64,000 bases of DNA from Hyunsoonleella flava (GCF_004310325.1 NZ_SIRT01000017.1:19834-83833); one strand, 5' to 3'; positions 36,027-45,383 are shown, counted from the stretch's first letter. The notes: generated by a model from the letters alone, not told the origin. A program made the numbers and translations.

Positions 36027-37100
36027 ATGAACCCAAAATCTGCCATAAAAGGACGTGGTGCGCAGCTTAACGTCCCAAATCGTTTCTTTGAATTGCGCCA
36101 TGAAATACGTGATGATTTCCTTGAATTCTGCCAAAAAGAAGGTGAAAATGCTGATAAGAACAAAACCAAATATTTAGAAGTTTTCCCTAAAACTATAGTG
36201 AATAAGGTAACTAGTCCTCATGTTGGGATGCTATATTCCATGAACCCTTATCAGGGCTGCGAACATGGGTGTGTGTATTGTTACGCAAGAAACACCCATG
36301 AATTTTGGGGCTACAGTGCAGGATTGGATTTTGAGCGACGCATTTTAGTAAAGAAAGATGCGCCAAAATTATTGGAGCAACAGCTTAAAAAGAAAAGCTG
36401 GAAAGCATGCCCAATAGTGTTATCAGGAAATACTGATTGTTATCAACCTGCGGAGCAAAAATTTAAAATTACCAGACAATGTTTAAAGGTGTTTTTAAAA
36501 TATAGGCATCCCGTGGCCATCATCACCAAAAATTCAAGAATATTAGAAGATTTAGATGTGCTTAAAGATTTGGCAAAATACAACTTGGTTGGTGTGAATT
36601 TGTCCATAACATCTTTATCAGAAGACACCAGAAGAATTTTGGAGCCTAGGACGGCAACTAGCAAAAAAAGACTTGAAACCGTTAAATCTTTGAGTGAAAA
36701 TGGCATTCCTGTAAATGTAATGATAGCACCTATTATTCCTAGTATCAATAGCCATGAAATTCTGCAAATAGCAAAAGCTGCTTCAGATTATGGGGCGGTT
36801 TCCATAGGGCATACCATTGTGAGATTAAATGGTGCCATTGGCGAAATATTTACAGATTGGATTAAAAAAACTATGCCGGAAGCTGCTGAAAAAGTACTTC
36901 ACCAAATTGAAAATTGTCACGGAGGTACTTTAAACGATTCTAGATATGGAACAAGAATGCGAGGTGAAGGTAAAATTGCAGAACAAATTAATAATTTGGT
37001 AAAATTAGTGCGACAGCGATATTTTAAAGATAAAGGTATGCCGAAATTAAACTGTAATTTGCATGAACAATATAAAAACGGACAATTAAAACTTTTCTAA
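36027..37100 (+). CDS. PA0069-family radical SAM protein (SplB-like)
   Basis: 357-aa radical SAM enzyme. The iron-sulfur motif C-x3-C-x2-C is in GCEHGCVYCYARNTHEFW, followed by the aromatic residues typical of spore photoproduct lyase-related proteins. Further family blocks: VLSGNTDCYQPAE, LEPRTATSKKRL, and GHTIVRLNG. No partner gene is adjacent. Reaction unknown; DNA repair or nucleic-acid modification is a guess by family. Confidence 0.9.
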   Translation: MNPKSAIKGRGAQLNVPNRFFELRHEIRDDFLEFCQKEGENADKNKTKYLEVFPKTIVNKVTSPHVGMLYSMNPYQGCEHGCVYCYARNTHEFWGYSAGLDFERRILVKKDAPKLLEQQLKKKSWKACPIVLSGNTDCYQPAEQKFKITRQCLKVFLKYRHPVAIITKNSRILEDLDVLKDLAKYNLVGVNLSITSLSEDTRRILEPRTATSKKRLETVKSLSENGIPVNVMIAPIIPSINSHEILQIAKAASDYGAVSIGHTIVRLNGAIGEIFTDWIKKTMPEAAEKVLHQIENCHGGTLNDSRYGTRMRGEGKIAEQINNLVKLVRQRYFKDKGMPKLNCNLHEQYKNGQLKLF

Positions 37101-37151
37101 TCTGTAAAGTAATAATGCGTTACATTATTCAAATTACGTGACAGTATTTAT

Positions 37152-37182
37152 AAAAAAGAAGAGCGAACCAATTGGTCCGCTC
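37152..37182 (-). terminator. Intrinsic terminator of the small secreted protein gene
   Basis: Minus strand GAGCGGACC-AATT-GGTTCGCTC, with one mismatch in the stem, followed by TTCTTTTTT. It lies 29 bp beyond the stop of the gene ending at 37211. Confidence 0.85.
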
Positions 37183-37210
37183 CTCAGAAATTAAATTGAG
37201 TTAGTGCTAC

Positions 37211-37819
37211 TTAGATAAATTCTACAAATGTTTTACCTTCTGTTTTGTAAATAATTTTATATTCTCCTTTTCTGAAGTCAACAAATTTATAGACTCTTTC
37301 AATATGCTTGGTATTTGAAATTGTTTCATTATGTATCAATTGGTATGGTGCAGCATAAAAACCATTTTCTTGATAGATACTTATTTCTAATTCCTCGCCT
37401 TCTAAAGCTAATTTTGACACAAATAAAAGGTCTTGCTTAACCACTGTTGAAGGTTTAAAAATTGTTTCTGCATTGTCTTTGTCAAATACTACTTCACTTA
37501 CTTTTACCTTAAACGGAATGGTTTTGATTTCCATATCCTTATCAAGTTCAAAAAAGTAGCTACCATCTGGAAGTGATGTTAAATCAAACCCTTTTTTGTA
37601 GAGTCCGTTTTGTTGTATCGCTTCCTTATATAGTATTAACCCGTTTTTGTCTTTAATAGTGAAAAGATTTCCCTCTTTTACATCATTTAAGGTAATTACA
37701 GTTTTGTTTGCATCACCTTTACTAATGTAAAATGAATTGTCACTTGCGTATCCCATAACCGTAGCAAATAGTGCTACCATTAAAAATACTTTTTTTGAGT
37801 TGTTCATTACGTTTTTCAT
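37211..37819 (-). CDS. Secreted beta-rich protein, function unknown
   Basis: 202 aa. Signal peptide after a short polar start (SKKVFLMVALFATVMGYAS), then beta strands arranged like two Ig-like units. The first contains LPDGSYFFELD, reminiscent of T9SS sorting-domain folds (GxY), but the sequence continues for another 100 residues and lacks the terminal motif, so T9SS export is not claimed. I do not recognise a named family. A TAATTTTG -7-like box lies about 45 bp upstream. Confidence 0.72.
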   Translation of the reverse strand: MKNVMNNSKKVFLMVALFATVMGYASDNSFYISKGDANKTVITLNDVKEGNLFTIKDKNGLILYKEAIQQNGLYKKGFDLTSLPDGSYFFELDKDMEIKTIPFKVKVSEVVFDKDNAETIFKPSTVVKQDLLFVSKLALEGEELEISIYQENGFYAAPYQLIHNETISNTKHIERVYKFVDFRKGEYKIIYKTEGKTFVEFI

Positions 37820-38060
37820 GATTTGGATTTATTAACGTTTTACAGGTCAAAATTATATCAAAGAAGATTGCTGTAAAACATTGAAATTGACCAATTTATA
37901 TGCAAAATTATCTGTTAAATTTGTGTTATTTTATTAAAAAGTTAATATGCTATATTGCGGGGTTAATTCTATATATTTTATGGGGGAATTTTCTATAGAT
38001 GTGTATTATTTTAACCTTGTAAAAATTTTAAAGGATATTAATTTTTTTTGGGATTAGAGC

Positions 38061-38227
38061 AAAAAAAAGTGGGCCACCACAGCCCACTTTAACCAACTAA
38101 ACTAAATAAGACATTAAAATTAATTATTAATGTATATTTTGAACGTACTGCTTAAATCAGTACAATTATTTAAATCTTTATGTATCCGTTGGTTTTGTAT
38201 CATTTAAATGATGACACCAACGTTTTT
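38061..38227 (-). ncRNA. Candidate structured small RNA
   Basis: On the minus strand: a TTG-N23-TATCTTTG promoter (38234-38267), then about 167 bases with three hairpins. These are CGTTGGT/ACCAACG enclosing the perfect palindrome ATCATTTAAATGAT (38187-38222), GTACTG/CAGTAC (38145-38163), and AAAGTGGGC/GCCCACTTT (38066-38090). The last is followed by an eight-base T tract, a textbook intrinsic terminator with the tract on the minus strand only. A 27-codon ORF (38120-38203, minus) lies inside and may be translated. No known RNA family recognised. Confidence 0.42.
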
Positions 38228-38299
38228 ACACTACAAAGATACACTGGATGTCTATTTTGAAAAACAACAATTTTGACTAATTTATATGCTATTTTAACT

Positions 38300-38327
38300 G
38301 TTAAGTATATGTTAACTGATTGTTAAG
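38300..38327. promoter_or_regulatory. Triple GTTAA repeat with 11-bp period
   Basis: GTTAAG at 38300, GTTAAC at 38311 and GTTAAG at 38322, spaced exactly 11 bp. It lies 80-107 bp upstream of the AraC/cupin gene and 59-86 bp upstream of the -7 box of the candidate RNA on the other strand. The motif matches those near the two-component system at 14094 and 16471, so it may be a binding site for that regulator. Confidence 0.45.
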
Positions 38328-38406
38328 TTAATTTAGCATATATTTAAGGTAATAGAATATATAATGTATGCATAATAAATGCTAAATTTGCATTAAAATT
38401 GCCACA

Positions 38407-39279
38407 ATGATTAAAAAGAAACCTACACTAGAAAAGGTAACTCCTAGTTTTGGTAGTTCTATCTTGGTAAAGCAACATTTGGAACGTGTTGACAAGAACA
38501 ATGCGTTCTGGCATTTTCATCCTGAGCTTGAGCTGGTGTATGTGAATAAGGGCCAAGGAAAAACTCATATTGGGAATCATCTATCTTATTTTAATAATAG
38601 TCAGTTGATATTAATAGGTGCAAATTTACCTCATAATGGTTTTGCAGATAGATTAACTGCCAATGGCTCTGAAACTACGGTGCAATTTAAATCAAATTGC
38701 TTAGGTGATTATTTTATGAATGTGCCTGAGATGTCCAACGTTTCGGCCTTATTTGCCCGTGCAGAAAAGGGAATTCGTTTTGGTATTGAAACCAAAAAGG
38801 TAGTAGGTCCTAAAATTGATGCACTTACAGAATATGAAGGCTTAAAGCGTATTATAAGTTTCTTGGAAATATTGGACTATTTGGCCAAAACAGAAGATTA
38901 TGTGCTCTTAAATGCCGATGGTATAGCTTTCGAAACCAACCCTCAAGATAGTGATAAGATTAAGTTGATATATAAATACATTAACACCAATTTTCAAGAC
39001 CATATTACACTAGAGGAGATTGCAGGCAAGGTAAGCATGACAGTACCTGCCTTTTGCCGATACTTTAAGAAAACTACGGGTAAAACCTTTACTCAAATGG
39101 TAAACGAATATCGTATTGTGCACGCAACAAAGTTGCTTAACGAAAGCCAAATGAGTATTGCTGATATTTGTTATGAGTGCGGATTTAACAATTTTTCGCA
39201 CTTTAATAAGCAGTTTAACGAAATAACAGGGAAAAGCGCATCACAATATCGAAAAGAAATAAAGCATATTATTCAATAA
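38407..39279 (+). CDS. AraC-family regulator with cupin sensor domain
   Basis: 290 aa. The N-terminal cupin-like ligand domain (about 20-110, FWHFHPELELVYVNKGQGKTHIG) is followed by a C-terminal AraC domain (about 185-285) with two helix-turn-helix motifs (ITLEEIAGKVSMTVPAFCRYFKK and SIADICYECGFNNFSHFNKQF). Typical of sugar-responsive regulators, but no sugar-utilisation gene is adjacent. TAAATTTG 17 bp upstream of the ATG is a possible -7 box. Confidence 0.92.
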   Translation: MIKKKPTLEKVTPSFGSSILVKQHLERVDKNNAFWHFHPELELVYVNKGQGKTHIGNHLSYFNNSQLILIGANLPHNGFADRLTANGSETTVQFKSNCLGDYFMNVPEMSNVSALFARAEKGIRFGIETKKVVGPKIDALTEYEGLKRIISFLEILDYLAKTEDYVLLNADGIAFETNPQDSDKIKLIYKYINTNFQDHITLEEIAGKVSMTVPAFCRYFKKTTGKTFTQMVNEYRIVHATKLLNESQMSIADICYECGFNNFSHFNKQFNEITGKSASQYRKEIKHIIQ

Positions 39280-39300
39280 CTCGTTTTTTTCTCTTGGTTA

Positions 39301-40416
39301 TTATGATTTTAGAATCACTCGTTTTACACGCTGTGAAATGGAGGTGATTAATTCGTAGGAAATAGTGCCTGCACCTTCAGCAAGAGTTTCAGCTGATGTT
39401 GTTTCTCCATCAAAAATAATAACTTCGTCGCCTTCTTTACAATCAATACCTGTAATGTTTACCATAATCATATCCATACAAACATTGCCAATAATAGGGG
39501 CTCTTTTTCCATGTATTATAACAAAGCCTTTGCCGTTACCATAAATTCTACTAATACCATCAGCGTGGCCCAACGGTAAAGTTGCAGTTTTAGTAAACAA
39601 GGCATCACTTTTATAAGCGCGATTATAGCCCACAGATTCACCTTTTTCAATTTGATGAATTTGTGAAATCACGGTTTTTAAACTCGCAATGGGTTTTAAA
39701 TAGGTACTTTCTTTTTCAGAATTACCAAAACCATATAAGCCGATGCCAGAACGTACCATATCAAAATGTGCTTCGGGGTAGTTTAAAATACCAGAGGTAT
39801 TGGTCATGTGCAATATTGGCTGGTAACCAATAGCCTTGGAAAAGTTTTCGGCTATTTCCTTAAAACTGGCAATTTGTCTTAAAGTGAAGTCTCTTTCGTT
39901 TAAATCTTCGCTTGCTGCTAAATGAGAAAACAAGGATTTTACCTTAACCGCTGAAGTAGCTTTTAGTTTTGAAACAATATAATCCACATCATTTTCCCAA
40001 AAACCAAGTCTATTTAGGCCTGTGTTAAACTTAATATGAACAGGATATTCGTTTTGATTTTCAGCTTCAGTAAAGGCAATAAACTCGTTTAAAATTTTTG
40101 CATTATATAAGTTGGGTTCAAGGCAATTTTCTAGAACAACATCAAAGTTTACAGCTAAGGTATGCAACACTAAAATGGGCTTGGTAACACCAGCTTGCCT
40201 TAAAGCAGCGCCCTCATTGGCATAAGCCACAGCAAAATAATCAATGTCTAAATGCTGTAAATATCTGGCTATTTCTTCGGCATCATTGCCATAGGCAAAC
40301 GCCTTTACCACCGCTAAAAATTTTGTGTTGCTTTTTAATTTAGATTTTAAATACTCAAAATTATGTCTAAGCGCATTTAAATCAATTTCAAGAATGGTTT
40401 CTTGGGCTTTAGGCAT
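39301..40416 (-). CDS. alr: Alanine racemase
   Basis: Makes D-alanine for peptidoglycan. 371 aa; PLP-binding Lys is K38 in [11 protein letters not shown], the second catalytic residue Tyr is in [10 protein letters not shown], and the typical CMDMIMVNI block is present. The start overlaps the tdk stop by 8 bp, so tdk and alr form one operon. Confidence 0.95.
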   Translation of the reverse strand: MPKAQETILEIDLNALRHNFEYLKSKLKSNTKFLAVVKAFAYGNDAEEIARYLQHLDIDYFAVAYANEGAALRQAGVTKPILVLHTLAVNFDVVLENCLEPNLYNAKILNEFIAFTEAENQNEYPVHIKFNTGLNRLGFWENDVDYIVSKLKATSAVKVKSLFSHLAASEDLNERDFTLRQIASFKEIAENFSKAIGYQPILHMTNTSGILNYPEAHFDMVRSGIGLYGFGNSEKESTYLKPIASLKTVISQIHQIEKGESVGYNRAYKSDALFTKTATLPLGHADGISRIYGNGKGFVIIHGKRAPIIGNVCMDMIMVNITGIDCKEGDEVIIFDGETTSAETLAEGAGTISYELITSISQRVKRVILKS

Positions 40417-41056
40417 TCGGTTTCTTTTGTTTGGAGGTCACATCTTCAACATCTTTCACTTTCATTGTTTTAATCTTTTCGCTCATTGTAGCTTTATAAT
40501 ATGCGGCTCTACTTAACGGCTCGTATTCATCTACTTCCCCAAGCATTACAATATCATCGTTTTTAGATTTTCTATAGCTGTATTGCGCTAAATTACCTGT
40601 TCTTGTACATACAGCATGCACTTTGGTAACATATTCAGCAGTTGCCATTAGGTTAGGCATGGGCCCAAAAGGGTTACCTTTAAAATCCATATCCAATCCC
40701 GCTACAATTACACGAACGCCTTTATTTGCCAAATCATTACATACGCTCACGATCTCATCGTCAAAAAACTGCGCTTCATCAATACCAACTACGTCACAGC
40801 CATCTGCTAAAATAGGAATATTTGCCGCTGCAGGTACCGGCGTAGAACGAATTTGATTCTCGTCATGAGACACCACCATATCTTCATCATAACGCACATC
40901 AATAGCAGGTTTAAAAATTTCAACCTTTTGCTTTGCAAATTGCGCACGTTTTAGTCTTCGGATGAGCTCTTCTGTTTTTCCAGAGAACATTGATCCGCAG
41001 ATAACTTCAATCCAGCCAAATTGTTCTTTATGATTTACGGTATTTTCGAGAAACAT
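40409..41056 (-). CDS. tdk: Thymidine kinase
   Basis: Salvage enzyme phosphorylating thymidine. 215 aa with Walker [12 protein letters not shown], Walker B-like [11 protein letters not shown], and the lasso region [14 protein letters not shown]. The usual structural-zinc cysteines of the type II family are reduced (CTRTG rather than CTRCG), so the zinc site is probably absent. Gene overlaps alr by 8 bp. Confidence 0.94.
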   Translation of the reverse strand: MFLENTVNHKEQFGWIEVICGSMFSGKTEELIRRLKRAQFAKQKVEIFKPAIDVRYDEDMVVSHDENQIRSTPVPAAANIPILADGCDVVGIDEAQFFDDEIVSVCNDLANKGVRVIVAGLDMDFKGNPFGPMPNLMATAEYVTKVHAVCTRTGNLAQYSYRKSKNDDIVMLGEVDEYEPLSRAAYYKATMSEKIKTMKVKDVEDVTSKQKKPNA

Positions 41057-41166
41057 TTTGTAATTTTAACACTAAAACTAAGCTGTCGCACGTTTTGTAT
41101 AAAGGTGGCGTAAATTTATTAAAATCGAAAGTCTAAAACGCATTAATTTTTTAAAATTATACTAAG

Positions 41167-41919
41167 ATGAAGAAGAAGTTGGAATCTGAGTTAGTGAGTA
41201 TTGCACATAGAATTCTTAAATTAAAAGGAAGGGAAGATGTTTTAAGGATGCATGAAGAAGCACGCTTGCTTTATGAAAAGCTGTCGGTTTTAAAATTTGC
41301 ACATGAAAATTTTGACGATGATATTCCAACGATAGGCAACAATTCTTCATTTTTTGACATGTTGGATACCGCCTTCAATAATAAAATAAGTGATAATATT
41401 GAGGTTGAAGATAAAATTTATATCAATTTGGATGATGTGGTTGACGATGATATCTCAGAACCTGTTATGAACAAAATCAAGGATATGGTAGAGTTTATGC
41501 CAGAGGAAACAAAGCAACAGGAGGAGGTAGATAAGATTATTGAATCCGTGGTGCCTAAAGAAGAAACCCATAAAGGCGAGTTGGAAGATTTAACTGCAGA
41601 TTTCAGGGATTTACCTGTGTTTGAGCCCATTTCAAAAGTGCAACAACAAAATGGACAGGAGAAAAAAACGTTGAACGACCGCATTAAAAGTGGCGGTATG
41701 AGCATCGGTCTCAATGATAAAATTGCGTTTATCAAGCATTTATTTGAAGGCAATGCCACTGATTACGATCGTGTGATTTCCCAATTAAATACCATTCAGT
41801 CCTTTGAAGATGCAGATCGCTTTATCGAAACCATCGTGAAGCCAGATTACAATAACTGGGACGGGAAAGAAGAGTTTGAAGAACGTTTCAAAGCAATTGT
41901 TGAAGCTAAGTTTAGTTAA
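41167..41919 (+). CDS. Conserved flavobacterial protein, function unknown
   Basis: 250 aa, cytosolic (no signal or membrane segment). An acidic, probably disordered middle (about 60-150, many D/E) separates an N-terminal helical part from a compact C-terminal domain (about 168-250, containing SIGLNDKIAFIKHLFEG and a FEERFKAIVEAKF end). I recognise the type as a conserved hypothetical of this family but no function. The start and end are fixed by clear ATG and stop, and a palindromic repeat follows after 5 bp. Confidence 0.8.
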   Translation: MKKKLESELVSIAHRILKLKGREDVLRMHEEARLLYEKLSVLKFAHENFDDDIPTIGNNSSFFDMLDTAFNNKISDNIEVEDKIYINLDDVVDDDISEPVMNKIKDMVEFMPEETKQQEEVDKIIESVVPKEETHKGELEDLTADFRDLPVFEPISKVQQQNGQEKKTLNDRIKSGGMSIGLNDKIAFIKHLFEGNATDYDRVISQLNTIQSFEDADRFIETIVKPDYNNWDGKEEFEERFKAIVEAKFS

Positions 41920-41924
41920 TATTT

Positions 41925-42038
41925 GGGTGTTACCCTCGATTATAATCTAGAATATTTCATGAAACCAACATGCTCGGGTCGGGCTTTCACTACTCGCTCT
42001 CTTCAAGGAGCTCAAACATACCGTTCAATCCCTAACAC
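41925..42038 (+). repeat. Palindromic intergenic element, copy 4 (fills the gap to rsmI)
   Basis: Starts GGGTGTTACCC 5 bp after the stop of the upstream gene, with a diverged loop, then GGGTCGGGCTTTC, CTCTCTTCAAGGAGCTC and TTCAATCCCTAACAC. The next three bases are the rsmI ATG, so the element provides the complete upstream leader sequence of rsmI. Confidence 0.85.
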
Positions 42039-42710
42039 ATGAGTAAACTTTACCTTGTTCCAACACCCATCGGGAATTTAAAAGATATAACCTTTCGAGC
42101 CATTGAAGTCTTAAAAGCTGTAGATTTAATTCTAGCAGAAGACACCCGAACCTCGGGGAAACTACTAAAGCATTTTGAAATTACCACCCATATGCAATCG
42201 CACCACATGCATAATGAGCATAAAACGGTTGATAACATCATTCAAAAACTAAAGGGAGGGACTTCTATTGCGTTGATTAGTGATGCAGGAACTCCTGCGA
42301 TTTCCGATCCTGGGTTTTTGTTATCCAGAGCATGTATTGAAAACAACATTGAAATTGAGTGCTTACCAGGTGCTACGGCATTTGTGCCAGCTTTAGTAAA
42401 TTCTGGATTACCAAACGATAAATTTGTATTCGAGGGGTTCTTACCAGTAAAAAAAGGGCGACAAACTCGATTATTATTGTTAGCTGAAGAAACCAGAACT
42501 ATGATTTTTTATGAAAGTCCACATAAACTGGTAAAAACCTTAGGGCATTTTTGTGAATATTTTGGGGAGGATAGACCAGTTTCGGTTTCAAGAGAATTGA
42601 CAAAATTATACGAAGAAACCGTAAGAGGTACTGCAAGAGAGGTTTTGGACTATTATACCAAAAAACTGCCAAAAGGAGAAATAGTTGTTGTGGTTGGGGG
42701 GAAAAAGTAA
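42039..42710 (+). CDS. rsmI: 16S rRNA (cytidine(1402)-2'-O)-methyltransferase
   Basis: 223-aa SAM-dependent tetrapyrrole-methylase-fold enzyme that 2'-O-methylates C1402 in the decoding centre. Signature blocks: LVPTPIGNLKDIT, AEDTRTSGKLL, ISDAGTPAISDPGF, and FYESPHK. Its stop overlaps the start of the next gene by one base (TAATG). The ATG abuts a palindromic repeat element. Confidence 0.96.
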   Translation: MSKLYLVPTPIGNLKDITFRAIEVLKAVDLILAEDTRTSGKLLKHFEITTHMQSHHMHNEHKTVDNIIQKLKGGTSIALISDAGTPAISDPGFLLSRACIENNIEIECLPGATAFVPALVNSGLPNDKFVFEGFLPVKKGRQTRLLLLAEETRTMIFYESPHKLVKTLGHFCEYFGEDRPVSVSRELTKLYEETVRGTAREVLDYYTKKLPKGEIVVVVGGKK

Positions 42711-43279
42711 TGGAAGATTTACTTCAAGACATACAGCAATGTACCATCTGCAAAGCACATTTGCCTTTAGGCCCTCGGCCCGTAGTAGCCGCACATCCAG
42801 AATCTAAAATAGTAATCATCGGACAAGCACCAGGAACAAAAGTGCACGCCTCTGGTATTCCTTGGGATGATGCCAGCGGGAGGCAACTCAGAAGATGGTT
42901 GAATGTTACAGATGAAGAATTTTATGATGAAAAAAAGTTTGCCATCATTCCCATGGGGTTTTGTTATCCTGGAAAAGGAAGAACAGGCGATTTACCACCG
43001 CGACCAGAATGTGCACCCCAATGGCATGAACTTTTATTTGACGAACTAAAAAATGTAGAACTCGTGATTTTAATAGGGATGTACGCCCAAAAGTATTATT
43101 TGGGAAAACAGGCCAAAAAGACGTTAACAGAGACCGTTAGAAATTATAAAGTATACTTACCAAAATATTTACCGTTACCGCATCCATCACCACGAAATCG
43201 GTTTTGGTTGATGAAGAACCCATGGTTTGAGGTTGACGTGTTGCCGCAATTAAAGCAGAGAACTCATGAAATATTATAG
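42710..43279 (+). CDS. Uracil-DNA glycosylase family protein
   Basis: 189 aa. The first conserved motif is GQAPGTKVHASG, and the second motif is HPSPRNRF near the C-terminus, as in UDG-superfamily enzymes. The N-terminal CTICKAHLPLG part differs from the iron-sulfur UDG families 4 and 5, with only two cysteines. Probably removes uracil or damaged bases from DNA. Translation is likely coupled with rsmI. Confidence 0.85.
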   Translation: MEDLLQDIQQCTICKAHLPLGPRPVVAAHPESKIVIIGQAPGTKVHASGIPWDDASGRQLRRWLNVTDEEFYDEKKFAIIPMGFCYPGKGRTGDLPPRPECAPQWHELLFDELKNVELVILIGMYAQKYYLGKQAKKTLTETVRNYKVYLPKYLPLPHPSPRNRFWLMKNPWFEVDVLPQLKQRTHEIL

Positions 43280-43305
43280 ACCAACCTCTTTGCAATAAAA
43301 ATACT

Positions 43306-43602
43306 CTACTTTATCTCCAAATCAATAACAGTATTAGCATCAACAATAAACTTAGCTTTTTCAAATTTTGGCGCGCCCATAAAGCCCTTAGCATTATTTG
43401 AGAATGCAAATGGCTCAGATGGAATTCCTAGGAAGTTAGTATCCAGTTTTCCATTATTATTTACCTCATGGTAGGCCATAACAGCATATTCCCCTTTTGG
43501 AATTGAATAAAACATTACGGATACTTCATTGTTCACCACACTGCTTTTAGCCGCTTTAATGGGTTTTCTGCTTTTATAATTTGCTTCACTATTTACCAGC
43601 AT
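43306..43602 (-). pseudogene. DUF2141 domain fragment, out-of-frame 3' part of the upstream gene
   Basis: 98 residues of a DUF2141 domain (SIPKGEYAVMAYHEVNNNGKLD, then FLGIPSEPFAFSNN) without signal peptide or first strand. The missing part is at the end of the gene at 43602-44690: if one A is added to the A7 run (43622-43628), the frame passes smoothly from INIKVNFKVKK into NSGKIALMLVNSEANY. The two are therefore one gene with a -1 frameshift, or expressed by slippage on the A-run. It has no start signal of its own. Confidence 0.8.
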
Positions 43603-44690
43603 TAATGCGATTTTTCCACTGTTTTTTTCACTTTAAAATTCACTTTGATATTAATTGTGTTCTCAAAGGCATCATCTTTTAGAGCCTTTTCAGGTTGCAT
43701 TTGGTACGCATTCATCTTTTCATAATCAATATAGGGAATACCAAAATTCTCATGGAATGTATCAACTAAAGACTTGTTTTTTTCAAAAGTGTAGGCTTCA
43801 AAATTCAAACTTTCAGAATTTATTTTTGCGGCTATAGAGTTGTTATTTTCAAAATTAAAATCATGTAGTTTAACCGTTTTTACGTTAGGATTATTTCGGC
43901 TTAAAAATTGGATTTCTTTAGCGGTAATATCGTAAACAATGCTCCATTGTGTTTGGGTTGTTCTGGTTGGCAACAAGGTTTTGAACAAAGCTTTGGGGTC
44001 AACAGAATCATCAAGATTTAACTCAGAAATACTTTTTGTTAAATGGCAATATCTATCAAGCGAACTTCCCGAAGTTTTATCCAAATTGTTTTTATGAGTC
44101 GCCCAATAGTTTTGTGAATTTTTATAATTACTATTCGTGATTAATTGATGATTATCAGACGACTCAATAACTACAGTTTTTCCATTTATAAACTCAATTA
44201 TTGCTGATTTCCCAGAGGTGTCAGCGATAAAATAATGCACTTTTGCCATCACAGGGATTATGGTAAGTTGTTTTAAGGCATATAGAACTTCATCAACCGA
44301 TGCGTAATTATCTAATTGGTATTGAATCCATTCTAATTCAGAAATTGTTTTAGAGTGTTCAAACACTTCATATTCACAATCATCTTGATTCCAAAGTTGT
44401 TTCACGACCAAACCAGCTTCATTCATGCCACCAAAAGGGAATTCTTTACCAATTTGGTTGAAGGTTAAAGATCCATATTTTGAGGTCCACGATACTGTAT
44501 TATCGCCCTTAAAATTATACCCATTTTTAAAGATATTTTTATCATTTTTTATGATATAGCTATGACTATGCTGCCAATCGAAGTTTTTGGCGAAGTACAC
44601 ACTATTTTTAGCACGACACATAAATGCAGAACATGCTGAGACTTTTATTGAAGAAAAAAGTATGATAATAATTAAAACTGAAATTCTCAT
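43602..44690 (-). CDS. Choloylglycine-hydrolase/penicillin-acylase-like Ntn hydrolase, possibly fused to DUF2141
   Basis: 362 aa with a signal peptide ending in a Cys-rich mature start (SIKVSACSAFMCRAKNSVYFAKNFDW). This matches the N-terminal-nucleophile amidase family, in which the Cys (here C20 or C25) becomes the catalytic residue after processing. Family blocks: GMNEAGLVV, the NSNYKNS region and the TTRTTQTQWSIVYD stretch. Its C-terminus (INIKVNFKVKK) is the first strand of a DUF2141 domain which continues in the -1 frame. Substrate unknown; linear amides or N-acyl compounds are the family expectation. Confidence 0.82.
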   Translation of the reverse strand: MRISVLIIIILFSSIKVSACSAFMCRAKNSVYFAKNFDWQHSHSYIIKNDKNIFKNGYNFKGDNTVSWTSKYGSLTFNQIGKEFPFGGMNEAGLVVKQLWNQDDCEYEVFEHSKTISELEWIQYQLDNYASVDEVLYALKQLTIIPVMAKVHYFIADTSGKSAIIEFINGKTVVIESSDNHQLITNSNYKNSQNYWATHKNNLDKTSGSSLDRYCHLTKSISELNLDDSVDPKALFKTLLPTRTTQTQWSIVYDITAKEIQFLSRNNPNVKTVKLHDFNFENNNSIAAKINSESLNFEAYTFEKNKSLVDTFHENFGIPYIDYEKMNAYQMQPEKALKDDAFENTINIKVNFKVKKTVEKSH

Positions 44691-44780
44691 TTTTCTAGGT
44701 ATTAAATTTATACTCCAAACTTAGAACTTAACACGATAAAAAAAATTGACCTATGGTAAGAAAACCAAAACAGATATTAT

Positions 44781-45367
44781 TTACTCAGATAAAAGTTGCT
44801 TTTTTAGTCGGCTTAACGATTCTGGAGTAATGCCAATATAAGAAGCAATCATGTAATTGGGGATAGATTTTAAAATTTCTGGTCGTTCTTTTAAAAGCGT
44901 TAAGTATCTCGTTTTAGCATCATCTAACAGGAAGGAAGACGAGCGTTTATAAAAATCGATGTATAAAAATTCACTAATGCGCCTCCCAAAAGTATTAAAT
45001 GCTGTACTCGATTTATACATCCTCTGAACATTTTCATAGGATAACGCCAAAAGCTCTACATCGCTTAGGCATTCTATATTTATACGCCCTTTGCTTTGGG
45101 TTAAAAAACTGCTATATGAAGAGCAATAGGAATTTGGGAAATAAAACTGTGTTGTAACTTCTTCACCGTCTTTTAGGTAGTACGATCTTAAAATACCATC
45201 ATTTACAAAATAGACGTAGTTACTTGTAGCGCCTTCTTTTACAATGACCTCTTTCTTTTTAAAGTGAAAGATTTCAAGCTTATCTTTTAAAGTTTTTTTT
45301 CGTTGTCATTTAGGTCTACAATCTTCGAAAAGAAACCTATAATTTTAGAATAATCAACATTATGCAT
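44781..45367 (-). pseudogene. Crp/Fnr-family regulator with a frameshift in an A8 run
   Basis: From the ATG at 45367 the frame encodes MHNVDYSKIIGFFSKIVDLN and stops just after an A8 run (45293-45300 on the plus strand as T8). With one more A it continues as a full cyclic-nucleotide-binding-like domain (KKKEVIVKEGATSNYVYFVNDG) and a C-terminal helix-turn-helix (IPNYMIASYIGITPESLSRLKK), about 194 aa in all, the normal size. Only the last 89 residues form an open frame with a TTG start. Either a single-base loss, a sequencing error or slippage. 17 bp downstream of the AhpD-like gene. Confidence 0.85.
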
Positions 45368-45383
45368 GTCTTCTCATAAAAAT

